A stretch of DNA of 56,519 nt, taken from contig JAHFSY010000027.1 of assembly GCA_023269615.1 (NCBI GenBank), positions 2,211 to 58,729 on the forward strand, written 5' to 3'. Below, one piece after another: positions 24,874 through 33,611 of this stretch. Under the pieces are notes generated by a model. It was not told where the DNA came from and did no database searches. It worked only from the letters and a program-made list of their open reading frames with translations. Positions within the stretch are counted from its first letter, which is position 1, and the number at the start of each line of letters is the position of its first letter. Origin of the DNA: Verrucomicrobiota bacterium. Lineage in GTDB: Bacteria; Verrucomicrobiota; Verrucomicrobiia; JABWAM01. The translations under genes were made by a program, and so were the position numbers.

Positions 24874-26607
24874 ATGAAGGAAGACATCCTCTATTTCGAC
24901 GCGTTCACGCGGGTGGGTCCGCGCTGGAAGAAGCATCCGGCCCACGCGTGGAAACTTTCCGACGTGCTGGCCGAGATGGATCATTGTTCGATTTCAGGGG
25001 CGCTCGTTGCCTCGACGCTGTCGGTCCAGTACGATTTGATGTACTCCAACCTGGAGCTGAGTTCATGGCTCAAGACGCATGGGCATCTTTTCCCGATCTG
25101 GAACGTGATGCCGCACCAGACCGGCGAATTTCCCGAGACGGGGAAACTCGACGCGTTGATGCGCCGGCATGATGTCCGCGCCGTGTCCATCCATCCCACC
25201 GCCAACGCATGGGATTGGTTTGCCGATCACAGCCAGGCGTTGTTCAACTGGCTCGAGCGAAAACGCATCCTGACCATTCTCCCACGCGAGGAATTCATCG
25301 CGTGGCCGGATCTGGATCGTTTCCTTGGCATGCACCCGAAACTGCCGGTGTTGCTCACCTCGGCGTACTGGACAGAGCAGAGGTGGGTTCTCCCGCTTCT
25401 CGCGAAACATCGTAATCTCCACCTGAGCTTCGACCGTTTTCAGATCAACTATGGCATTGAGGATCTGGTGGGGCAGGGGCTCGAAGATCAACTGGTGTTT
25501 GCGAGCGACGCGCCGCGGATGTCCATGGGCGCGCATCGCTGCTACGTGGATTACGCGGAGGTTCCCTTGAAGGTGCGTGAAAAGATCGCATCGGGAAATC
25601 TCATTCGCCTGTTGGGCGGACAGAAACCGCCGCGCCTTCACACGAACCGGAATGAAGATTTTATCATGACCGCCGCGCGGCACGGCAGACCGCTTCCGGT
25701 TCCCGTCATTGATATGCACATGCACATTCTGCATGAGGGCATGAACGGTGCGGGGGGTTCCGCGCGGATGTCACGCGGCGGGCCGCGCGGGACGTTTCAC
25801 ATGCTGGGCCGCCTCGGCTGCGTCGGAGGCGGGTTCATGAGCTGGAACGGCGTGCCCAGCGCCGATTCATGGGCTGGAAATGAAACGGTGCGCCAGGCGC
25901 TCGACGCCGCACCAAAGGGTTTCTGGGGGCTGGCATCATTTGATCCCGTCCATTACACGCAAGCCGAGCTGGCGAAGATGATTCCGCAGGTGTATCGCGA
26001 CAAGCGGTTCATCGGCATGAAGCCGTATTACGTGCACGGAGTGGAGTACCACCACAAATCGTATGACGTCTGGTGGCGTTATGGAAATGAGCGTGGTTTT
26101 TACGCTGGCATCCATCGCACCCGCGAAGACTTTCTTGAGGTCAAGACCCTGGCCAAAAAGTATCCGCGCGTCCGCTGGGTCGTGTATCATTGCGGGAGTG
26201 ATTACGCCACCGCCGACATGGCCATCCAATGCATGCGTGAACATTCCAATGTGTATGCGGAGATCACACTGACTCCGGTGACATTCGGCATCATTGATTA
26301 CCTGGTGAAGCATGCGGGTGCGGATCGAATTCTGTACGGCAGCGATCTCCCGATGCGTGACCCGCGCCAGCAACTCGGCTGGGTGGTTTTTTCGCGGCTG
26401 GATGTTGCATCCAAAAAAAAGGTTCTCGCCGTCAATGCCCTCCGCGTGATCCGTCCCTGCCTTCCGCAACACATTTTTCCGCTTGTAGGAGCCGCTGTCA
26501 GCGGCGACCGGAAACGGTGGACGCCACGGATCGCCGCTGACAGCGGCTCCTACTCGCCGCCGCGTAGCGCTTTGGCGAAGCGGGGCAAGGGTAAACTGTT
26601 GCGATGA
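24874..26607 (+). CDS. Tandem amidohydrolase-2-like protein with palindrome-encoded C-terminus
   Basis: The ATG at 24874 is chosen because the frame start at 24715 lies inside the DegT gene. The 577-aa product is two TIM-barrel amidohydrolase units in series. The second (about 277-530) has the metal motif DMHMH (His 282 and 284), YHCGSD and the final metal-ligand Asp in YGSDLPMRD (about 491). The first (1-270) keeps the C-terminal FASDAPR but has YFDAF where D-x-H-x-H is expected, so it is probably inactive. The native end seems to be near VNALRVI. The last 40 residues are read from a type B palindrome and another repeat. The stop overlaps the next start (ATGA). Such enzymes hydrolyse lactones or decarboxylate aromatic acids. 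Confidence 0.8.
   Translation: MKEDILYFDAFTRVGPRWKKHPAHAWKLSDVLAEMDHCSISGALVASTLSVQYDLMYSNLELSSWLKTHGHLFPIWNVMPHQTGEFPETGKLDALMRRHDVRAVSIHPTANAWDWFADHSQALFNWLERKRILTILPREEFIAWPDLDRFLGMHPKLPVLLTSAYWTEQRWVLPLLAKHRNLHLSFDRFQINYGIEDLVGQGLEDQLVFASDAPRMSMGAHRCYVDYAEVPLKVREKIASGNLIRLLGGQKPPRLHTNRNEDFIMTAARHGRPLPVPVIDMHMHILHEGMNGAGGSARMSRGGPRGTFHMLGRLGCVGGGFMSWNGVPSADSWAGNETVRQALDAAPKGFWGLASFDPVHYTQAELAKMIPQVYRDKRFIGMKPYYVHGVEYHHKSYDVWWRYGNERGFYAGIHRTREDFLEVKTLAKKYPRVRWVVYHCGSDYATADMAIQCMREHSNVYAEITLTPVTFGIIDYLVKHAGADRILYGSDLPMRDPRQQLGWVVFSRLDVASKKKVLAVNALRVIRPCLPQHIFPLVGAAVSGDRKRWTPRIAADSGSYSPPRSALAKRGKGKLLR
26485..26553. repeat. Type B REPIN-like element in 3' end of amidohydrolase gene
   Basis: GTAGGAGCCGCTGTCAGCGG (from 26485) is mirrored by its inverse ending CGGCTCCTAC (26531-26553). 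Just after it, at about 26556-26582, is a second GC-rich repeat, CCGCGTAGCGCTTTGGCGAA. Both are translated as the last residues of the amidohydrolase. Confidence 0.85.
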
Positions 26608-28904
26608 AACGCCCCACTACACGATCTCTCTGCGATTTGACCGTGAGCCAGGTCAATGGGGATGTCCTGCCATGCTGGCCGGTCACTTGGGGAATTCCGT
26701 TTCGGAAGGGACTGCTCTCCAAGCCGGAGCATCTGGCCATCCAATGCGCCGATAAATCCCTCCTGCCGGTGCAATCGCGGGCGTTGACGAAATACCCGGA
26801 CGGATCGATTCGCCGATTATTGGTCACCGCGGAGATCCCCATCCCCGGTCCGGGAACTTGTTTTTTTCGTCTGGTTGAGACAAAAGGCGTCGCATCATTT
26901 CGAGGTTCTCCCGCACGCGTCTCCAAAGATTCATTGAGCGGAGAATGTGGCTCCATCAAGATTTCCTCCGAGGGACTGTTGCTGGAAACAAAATTCGGCG
27001 AGGCCCGGCTGACTGTGTCGGCCCAAGGGAAGGTGGATGGCGCAGCGGGGGGATTTCATGCCCTGACATGGAAATTGGATGCCATTGATTTTTTTGAAAC
27101 CGGCCCGGTGATGGTCGCGGCCTTGGTGAAAGGAAACTTTTTTCATGGCTCGAAATCCATCCTCCACACCCGGTTCACGCTCCGCTTGTTTCAATCCACA
27201 CCCGTCATCTTGTGCGATGTGCTGGCATTGAACCTGTCGGACCACAAATCCGTGGAAATCGATTCATTCCAGTTGAAACTGCAACATTCTGAAAAACAGT
27301 GGTTGGATGTCGCCTACGAAATCCGTCGGGAAGTCCCGTACACGCCAACGCAGTCGAAGCTTCCGTTCGAGGTCCGGTCCAAAAAGCTCGCGCTTGAATT
27401 CAGAAACCTGGAGGGCAACCGCGAAGAGTCGTCCCGCTTTTGGAGTTACAATGAAACCTGGCTGTCTGCATCGGATGAAGTTTCGCGGACCGTTCTCGCC
27501 GTTCCGAACTTCTTCGAATATTTTCCATACGGCGTGCGGGTTGAACCGGATGCGATGGTGATTGATTGCTGGCCGCAATGGCATGGGAAACCGTGGACAC
27601 TGGAGCAGGGAGGCGGCAAAACCCATTCGATCGGCATCTCGTATCTGCCCGCGAAGGATTCGCCCTGGACCAGCCGTGCGGTTGGATATGCGGTTTGCAA
27701 ACCCCCGATGCCCGGCATTCCGTTGAAGCAGTTTCAGCAGGGCGGAGTCCTTGGAGAACTTTTGGAGTATCAACCGAAACGTCATCCCCGCATCGAAACC
27801 ACGTTGTTCGACCTGACGCACAACCGCAACCGCGGCTATGGGAAAATGAACTGGGGGGATGATTATTCCCCGCTGTACACGAGCCAGAAACGGGGGGAGG
27901 AGAAGATCGTGTGGAACAACCTGGAGGGAGATCATCCCTACCACATGTGGTGCCAGTACCTGCGCACGGGACAGTTTGAATATTACAAGGATTTCCGTGA
28001 CAGCATCCTGCATTGGGCTGACGTGGATTTTTGTGATCACAGCGATGACCCATTGAAAAAGGGGGCATTGCAAGCCCATTGCGCCGGGCATTGGACGCTT
28101 GGCTGGATGAGTCCGTGCCACAACTGGGCCGAGGGATTCAAAGAATGGTATTTTGCAACGGGAGACCCGCGCCCGCTGGAGATTCTGGAGAAAATGGCGG
28201 ACTGGATCATTCGTCGGGCGAAGAATGGGGATTTTTCGATGATTCCCGAACCGAGGACCGTGCGCGTCTGCGGTTGGGGCATGATCCAGATGGTCGCGTT
28301 ACAAGAGGTGTTGGAACGCAAGGAAATCAGGCAAATCCTCAAAACGTTGTGTTCCGATCTTCTTGCCTATTGCCGCAAAAACAACGGCATGGTCATGACG
28401 CTGCCCTATTCCGCCTTTGTTCCCCGGGACAACGCGTTTCATACAGCGACCGTGGTCATTGGAGCCTACATGTGCTGGAAGATGGACGGCAACAAGACTG
28501 CCCGCGACCTGGCCATTCTGGCAAGCGAGGCACTGATGGATGAGCGCACCGCAAATGCGGAAGGGATTCCCGTTTATATCAGCGGTCCCGAGCAGGATAT
28601 TCCGATCCAACAGGCGGCGACACTTTCGATGGGAGCACTGGGAGCCGCTTATTACCTGACCAAAAACCCGAGGTACGTGCGGCGGGGCATGCGCATGCTG
28701 GAGTACTGTTTGGACCGCGGAATGATTGTGGACCACCAGCGCATACCCGGCGAATTTCTAGAATGGGGCGATGATGTTGTCGAGAACGTTGCACTGACCA
28801 TGCCGAATTCGCAACTGCTCGGCTACCAGCTCCGAGGACTTTTACTTTTCATGAAGGCAGCCCATCAGGCCGGGATGCTCAAGAAAATCGAATATAAATT
28901 CTGA
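26604..28904 (+). CDS. PcRGLX/YetA-like polysaccharide lyase-type protein
   Basis: The 766-aa protein has the N-terminal RIFT-barrel pattern of rhamnogalacturonan lyase-like proteins: WPVTWGIPFRKGLLSKPEHL, then PVQSRALTKYPDGSIRRLLV. A central beta-sandwich (about 180-370) carries TRFTLRLFQSTPVILC. A helical toroid forms the C-terminus, with NLEGDHPYHMWCQYLRTGQ, CAGHWTLGWMSPCHNWAEGF and ATLSMGALGAAYYLTKNPRY. The family cleaves glycosidic bonds in pectic or related acidic polysaccharides, probably by beta-elimination. No signal peptide is seen. It starts by overlapping the amidohydrolase stop, so it is translationally coupled. The overall design parallels the protein at 5358-7673. Exact substrate unknown. 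Confidence 0.7.
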   Translation: MKRPTTRSLCDLTVSQVNGDVLPCWPVTWGIPFRKGLLSKPEHLAIQCADKSLLPVQSRALTKYPDGSIRRLLVTAEIPIPGPGTCFFRLVETKGVASFRGSPARVSKDSLSGECGSIKISSEGLLLETKFGEARLTVSAQGKVDGAAGGFHALTWKLDAIDFFETGPVMVAALVKGNFFHGSKSILHTRFTLRLFQSTPVILCDVLALNLSDHKSVEIDSFQLKLQHSEKQWLDVAYEIRREVPYTPTQSKLPFEVRSKKLALEFRNLEGNREESSRFWSYNETWLSASDEVSRTVLAVPNFFEYFPYGVRVEPDAMVIDCWPQWHGKPWTLEQGGGKTHSIGISYLPAKDSPWTSRAVGYAVCKPPMPGIPLKQFQQGGVLGELLEYQPKRHPRIETTLFDLTHNRNRGYGKMNWGDDYSPLYTSQKRGEEKIVWNNLEGDHPYHMWCQYLRTGQFEYYKDFRDSILHWADVDFCDHSDDPLKKGALQAHCAGHWTLGWMSPCHNWAEGFKEWYFATGDPRPLEILEKMADWIIRRAKNGDFSMIPEPRTVRVCGWGMIQMVALQEVLERKEIRQILKTLCSDLLAYCRKNNGMVMTLPYSAFVPRDNAFHTATVVIGAYMCWKMDGNKTARDLAILASEALMDERTANAEGIPVYISGPEQDIPIQQAATLSMGALGAAYYLTKNPRYVRRGMRMLEYCLDRGMIVDHQRIPGEFLEWGDDVVENVALTMPNSQLLGYQLRGLLLFMKAAHQAGMLKKIEYKF

Positions 28905-28930
28905 GCCATTCGGTCAAGCCAGGAGTCAAA

Positions 28931-30160
28931 ATGAAAAAAACAAAACCAAGCGGTAAGATCGGCCCCATTCAGCGATCCAGTCTTGATCGTGGGTCGCACG
29001 GCATTGACATCCGGACCACCACGGGATTGCTGCGCCGCTATGTCTGCGTGGAACGGGGGCTGATGCGGATGCTGGCCGGCTGGTTTCTTGTCGCACCCGC
29101 ATACGAGACCAAGCACACATTCGGTTATCATGTGTGGGACCACGCCGAGCACGTGGACTGGATGCGAAAACGCCTGGGCGAGATGCGGGGTGGTCAGGTC
29201 AACGCGAGCGTTGAGCCTGCTCTTTCCCGCTGCGTGGATGAGACCATTCATGCAAAGGATGCATCTGATTTTATTTCGGCCGCATACCTGGAGCTGCAGG
29301 CATCGCTGCTGGAATGTTACCGGGATCATCTTGCCGCGGCCGATCCCTGCGCCAATGCCATGGAATCAAGGTTGCTCCAACGGATGATTCCCGATCTGGA
29401 ACGGCATGTGGAATGGGCGCAAAAACAAACCGCTTCATCGAATGATCACCGTGCCATGATCCGTCGCCTGATCGCGGCGGCGGGTGGCATTTCAGGACTG
29501 GAGACTCCAGTGAAGTCCGGGGACATCCCCGCATCCCCTCATCGCTTTCAGCGTTCCGGAACCATCCTGTTTGATTCCCGGATTCGCAGGGCGGAACTGA
29601 TGTCCTATGAGGCTCGGAAATCCGCTTCGCCTGAAACTGCCCGCCTTGAGGATTTCAAGGTCTTCTTCAATGAAATGTATGCGGCAGCACTCCTGGCGAG
29701 TGTGATTTATGACGCCGATCCCTCCGAGCTGGCCTGGGAGTTTCATCATGATTTCGCCCATCAGTTTTGGGACGAGGTGCGTCATTCGGAATTCGGCGCC
29801 ATCCGTCTGAAGGAACTTGGAAGCGCCCCGGAGGTCTGCAATCCCGTCCTGTTCGAGCGGTCCCAGGGGCTGCCGATCCTGCATCGGATCTGCTATCTCA
29901 CGCTGGGTCTCGAGGTTTATTTCATGTCGCGGAAAGAGCCGCGGACCCGGGGCTTCGCTGAGAAGGGGGATTTCCGTTCGCAACTTTTTGCGGACCAGGA
30001 CTGGTCGGATGAAATCACCCATGTGCGTTACGGAAAGCGCTGGGTGGATCACCTGCTTGAAAATGATTTCCGCACCGCGGAGGACATCCTGGCCGAGGTG
30101 CGTGAACACATGGGGGCTGCGGCCGGCCAGAAGCAGGATAAAATCGCCGCGCCGTTTTAG
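28931..30160 (+). CDS. Ferritin-like (possible di-iron) protein
   Basis: The 409-aa protein is largely helical, with two four-helix-like halves. Candidate metal ligands include an early Glu in CVERGLMRM, HVWDHAEHVDWM, FHHDFAHQFWDEVRHSEFGA (an E-x-x-H) and DWSDEITHVRYG (another E-x-x-H). These resemble DUF455-like and other ferritin-superfamily oxidases. A clear SD (AGGAG at 28921-28925) precedes the ATG. It lies 26 nt after the lyase gene and 2 nt before the acyltransferase gene, so it is part of the operon. A role in oxygen-dependent or hydrolytic modification of the pathway intermediate is only an inference. Confidence 0.65.
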   Translation: MKKTKPSGKIGPIQRSSLDRGSHGIDIRTTTGLLRRYVCVERGLMRMLAGWFLVAPAYETKHTFGYHVWDHAEHVDWMRKRLGEMRGGQVNASVEPALSRCVDETIHAKDASDFISAAYLELQASLLECYRDHLAAADPCANAMESRLLQRMIPDLERHVEWAQKQTASSNDHRAMIRRLIAAAGGISGLETPVKSGDIPASPHRFQRSGTILFDSRIRRAELMSYEARKSASPETARLEDFKVFFNEMYAAALLASVIYDADPSELAWEFHHDFAHQFWDEVRHSEFGAIRLKELGSAPEVCNPVLFERSQGLPILHRICYLTLGLEVYFMSRKEPRTRGFAEKGDFRSQLFADQDWSDEITHVRYGKRWVDHLLENDFRTAEDILAEVREHMGAAAGQKQDKIAAPF

Positions 30161-30162
30161 CC

Positions 30163-30753
30163 ATGGAAAATGAGATCAAGGAAGCATTGCTTCGGATCGC
30201 GGAAAAGGACCCCGCTTTCCTTCATCAACTGCTCGGAAGCCGGTTTTTACAGAATCCGTGTCCGCCGGACCGGGCGGGACCCCGTTTTGTCGTTCATCCG
30301 ACCGCCACGGTTTCGCCAAGCGCCCACATCGAGTTGAATGATCCAGAAACACGGATTGAAGTGGGTGCGGGTTCTTCCATCAATCACTTCGCGTGGCTGC
30401 GGGCCTGGGGCAAGGGGATCCGGATGGGCGCCGATTGCACGCTGAACCATTACTCGATGATCCAGGGACCGGTGACCCTGGGGGATGGAGTGCGCATCGG
30501 CGCGCATACGGTGTTCATTGCCGTGGAGCACGTGTTTGCGCGACGCGATATTCCCATTCATGAACAGGGGATCACCTCGCGTGGCATCACGGTCGGCTCG
30601 GATGTGTATATCGGATCCAACGTAACCATCCTGGATGGAGTCACCATCGGGCAGGGCGCCATCATCGCGGCCGGTGCTGTCGTCACGCAGGATGTTCCTC
30701 CGCATGTGATTGTCGGTGGTATTCCCGCGCGGGTTCTGAAGGCAAGGCCGTGA
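30163..30753 (+). CDS. Left-handed beta-helix (hexapeptide) acyltransferase
   Basis: This 196-aa protein has a short helical N-terminus followed by hexapeptide repeats from about residue 44 (HPTATVSPSAHIEL through IGQGAIIAAGAVVTQDVPPHVIVGGIPARVL). The ending G-G-I-P-A-R-V-L is the classic signature of maltose/galactoside O-acetyltransferase-like enzymes. These transfer acyl groups from acyl-CoA to a sugar hydroxyl or amine. A His in AVEHVFARRDIPIH lies in the position of the loop that carries the catalytic His. It may acylate an amino sugar made with the DegT enzyme in the same operon. Confidence 0.88.
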   Translation: MENEIKEALLRIAEKDPAFLHQLLGSRFLQNPCPPDRAGPRFVVHPTATVSPSAHIELNDPETRIEVGAGSSINHFAWLRAWGKGIRMGADCTLNHYSMIQGPVTLGDGVRIGAHTVFIAVEHVFARRDIPIHEQGITSRGITVGSDVYIGSNVTILDGVTIGQGAIIAAGAVVTQDVPPHVIVGGIPARVLKARP

Positions 30754-30757
30754 TGTC

Positions 30758-32854
30758 ATGGAGCGGTCCCGACAAGCATGCGTGATGGGTTATGCTGATC
30801 GTGTCAGCGTTGCGCATGAAGAAACCATCCGGTTCATGGTGAGTTGCGGGACGCCGACTTATCGGGCCGATGTCGTGCGTTTGATTCACGGAGATCCGCG
30901 CCCCATCGGACCGGGTTTCAAGGAAGAACTGGTTGCGAGTGATGTGAACAAGGAATATCCCGGTCGTCATCAGCCCATCCATCCCGGTTCCTACGTCACG
31001 GTGCCCCATAGCGCCATGCTCGGCGAGGTTGGCGGTCTGACCTTGCAGGCGTGGGTTTATTGCAGGGCGTCAACGAAGGGCGTGCAGAGTCTCATTTGCA
31101 AGCGCTCCGCCATCGGGGGCTATGATTTGCTGCTCGATGAGCGTGGATGCCTTGCGCTGTGGATCGGGGCGGGGAAGGGCCAATCGGAGCTCGTATCAAC
31201 GAATGCTCCACTTCAGTTTTCCACATGGTATTTCGTCGCCGCAACTTTCGATGCTGGAACGGGGTACATGACGCTCTTTCAAGATCCTCTTCGTGATTGG
31301 CCCGAAGTGGCTGGCACTGCCCGTATCGGGTTGCTGACTTCGCTGCGTGGGGTGGAGAAAAACAAGGCGTCTGTCATGATCGGCAATCGCTTTAATGGAA
31401 AGATCGACAGCCCGAAAATATTCGGGCGTGCACTTGCAAAAGATGAAATTGAATCGTTGAAGGGTGGGGATCTGCCGTCGAGCCTCTCCCGGCATCTTCT
31501 GGCGTCCTGGGATTTTTCGGTGGGGACTTCTTCAACGAAAGTCACGGATACCTCAGGCAATGAACAGCATGGTTGCACCGTGAACAATCCGGCAAGGGCC
31601 GTGACGGGGCACAACTGGACGGGAAAAGAGGTCAACTTTAATCTGGCGCCCGCTGAATACGGAGCGATCCAGTTCCATGATGACGATCTTGAGGATGCAG
31701 GATGGGAGGTTGATTTTGAATTGAAACTCCCGAGGGAATGGAAAAGTGGCGTCTATGCGGTGCGGGTGCGGTCCGGTGAAACGGAGGATCACATTCCGTT
31801 TTTTGTCAGGCCCTCCAAGGGAGCCTCATCGTCAAGGATCGCCCTGATCCTGCCGACGCTCACCTACCTGGCGTACGCCAATCATCTTGCCCGGGAAGAT
31901 GGGCTGATCAGTCTTTATAATTGCCACAGTGACGGCAGCGACAATTTGTATGCGTCGTGGCGTCGTCCGCTCCTGGATTTTCGTCCCCAAAGCATGTTTT
32001 ACCTGACGGGTGGACCCTGTCATTTCAGCGCAGACCTTTGCCTTGTGGATTGGCTGAAAATTCAAGGATACGATGTGGATGTGTTCACAGACGAGGGTCT
32101 GCATCGGGAAGGCGTGGATCTGATCCGGAGATATCGGGTTGTTTTAACCGGATCCCATCCGGAGTATTACACGCTTAAAATGTTGGAGGGGATTGACGGT
32201 TACACACAACAGGGAGGACGGCTGATGTACCTTGGCGCCAATGGATTTTACTGGGTCACATCCATTGATCCGGAGCGACCCCATATCATGGAAGTTCGAC
32301 GGGGGCAGGCGGGCGCGATGGTTGGGACTTACAACAGTGGGGAAGGGTATCACAGCACCACGGGTGAATGTGGCGGCGTATGGCGTCACCGGGGTTGGGC
32401 GCCGCAGAGGCTGGTCGGCATCGGCACCAACAGCGGGTGTGTCGTCAAGGCCCTGCCTTACAAACGCCAGCCGGGCAGTTTCAATCCACGCGCCGCGTTT
32501 ATTTTTGAGGGGATTGGGAAAGATGAGTTGATCGGGGATTTCGGACTCTCTCTTGGCGGAGCGGCGGGGCACGAGATGGACCGCCTGGACTTCAGCCTCG
32601 GAACGCCGCCGCATTCTCTCTTGCTGGCCACAGCAACAGGATACACGGATCCATGGATCTGCCGGGAGGATGACACGGCGAACGCTGCCCGATGCGACAT
32701 GGTTTATTTTGAATGTCCCCAGGGAGGAGCGGTCTTTTCCGTTGGTTCGATGACGTGGGTGACGAGCCTCTCTCACAACCAGTACAAGAACAACGTCTCG
32801 CGAATCACGCAAAACGTATTGAACCGATTTCTAGCGGAGGCTGGATGCAAGTAA
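30758..32854 (+). CDS. N,N-dimethylformamidase large-subunit-like protein with embedded LamG domain
   Basis: The 698-aa product starts with a short beta segment (MGYADRVSVAHEETIRFMVS). A LamG-like domain follows at about 80-260 (LTLQAWVYCRASTKGVQSLI, STWYFVAATFDAGTGYM). The long C-terminal part matches the dimethylformamidase large subunit: LPTLTYLAYANH, LTGSHPEYYTLKML, MYLGANGFYWV and TTGECGGVWRHRG. The family uses a mononuclear iron held by two Tyr and a Glu, and Tyr and Glu residues of these motifs are candidates. The known enzyme hydrolyses an amide to amine and formate; here the substrate is probably sugar-linked. No small-subunit gene is next to it. A start at 30785 (MGYADR) is also possible. 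Confidence 0.75.
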   Translation: MERSRQACVMGYADRVSVAHEETIRFMVSCGTPTYRADVVRLIHGDPRPIGPGFKEELVASDVNKEYPGRHQPIHPGSYVTVPHSAMLGEVGGLTLQAWVYCRASTKGVQSLICKRSAIGGYDLLLDERGCLALWIGAGKGQSELVSTNAPLQFSTWYFVAATFDAGTGYMTLFQDPLRDWPEVAGTARIGLLTSLRGVEKNKASVMIGNRFNGKIDSPKIFGRALAKDEIESLKGGDLPSSLSRHLLASWDFSVGTSSTKVTDTSGNEQHGCTVNNPARAVTGHNWTGKEVNFNLAPAEYGAIQFHDDDLEDAGWEVDFELKLPREWKSGVYAVRVRSGETEDHIPFFVRPSKGASSSRIALILPTLTYLAYANHLAREDGLISLYNCHSDGSDNLYASWRRPLLDFRPQSMFYLTGGPCHFSADLCLVDWLKIQGYDVDVFTDEGLHREGVDLIRRYRVVLTGSHPEYYTLKMLEGIDGYTQQGGRLMYLGANGFYWVTSIDPERPHIMEVRRGQAGAMVGTYNSGEGYHSTTGECGGVWRHRGWAPQRLVGIGTNSGCVVKALPYKRQPGSFNPRAAFIFEGIGKDELIGDFGLSLGGAAGHEMDRLDFSLGTPPHSLLLATATGYTDPWICREDDTANAARCDMVYFECPQGGAVFSVGSMTWVTSLSHNQYKNNVSRITQNVLNRFLAEAGCK

Positions 32855-32855
32855 C

Positions 32856-33560
32856 TTACTTCGTGTTGACGGCAGGGGGTTCGGCTTCCACGCCCAATGA
32901 CTTGAGCATCTCCGGCAAGATCACCATCTTGCAGCCTTCCTCCCCGGGATGGAGGCCATCCGGAACATATTTCAGGAATAAATCCTTGTCCTTATCGAGG
33001 ATCTTCTTCCAGTTGACGTAGTGGTCAATAAGCCTGAGCTTCCGCTCCTTGGCGACATCCCGGTACATCTGGTAATAATCGGGATACTTGGGTCGGTCGG
33101 TGGCATCCGCGTAGGTCGAGGGATTCATGGTCATCAGGATGACTTCACAATTCTTGTTCGCTTTCTGGATGCGATCAATCATGTTGATGAGGTTCTTCCG
33201 TGCTTCTTCGACGGAGGTTTTGTATTCCAGGTACGCATCATTGATTGCAAACTCGATGAGCACGGTGTCCGGTTTTTTCTGGATCACATATTCGTCGAGG
33301 TTGTCCACGCCCCACTTCGACCACATGCTGCTGGCTCCGCTGTTGACCACGTTTGCCAGGCCCGGGTATTTCAATTTCAATGCCGCGTCCAACTGGCCGA
33401 CCCAGGCGCAGGCAGCCGTCAGGCTGGTCCCGTAGGCAACCAGGGTCTGCGGTTTTCCGGCCTTGAGATTGGTAACAAACTGGCTGTCCTCTCCGGCGAG
33501 AACATTGATCGCCAGCAGCAGGATCGTGGTGGCGGACGCTATGACTCGGAATGATGGCAT
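32856..33560 (-). CDS. Secreted SGNH/GDSL hydrolase
   Basis: The 234-aa protein has a signal peptide, MPSFRVIASATTILLLAINVLAG, cut around residue 23. The SGNH blocks are visible: GTSLT (nucleophile Ser in a variant GDSL), FAINDAY (the N-D of block III) and DGLHPGEEG (D-x-x-H of block V). Such enzymes are esterases that remove acyl groups from carbohydrates. It is convergent with the dimethylformamidase-like gene, one base apart. Its signal peptide coding region is nearly the same as that of the gene at 33612-34484. Confidence 0.88.
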   Translation of the reverse strand: MPSFRVIASATTILLLAINVLAGEDSQFVTNLKAGKPQTLVAYGTSLTAACAWVGQLDAALKLKYPGLANVVNSGASSMWSKWGVDNLDEYVIQKKPDTVLIEFAINDAYLEYKTSVEEARKNLINMIDRIQKANKNCEVILMTMNPSTYADATDRPKYPDYYQMYRDVAKERKLRLIDHYVNWKKILDKDKDLFLKYVPDGLHPGEEGCKMVILPEMLKSLGVEAEPPAVNTK

Positions 33561-33611
33561 GGGGGGTGTTCCTTCTGGTTGACGGACAGTATCATCATGC
33601 GACGGATCATG

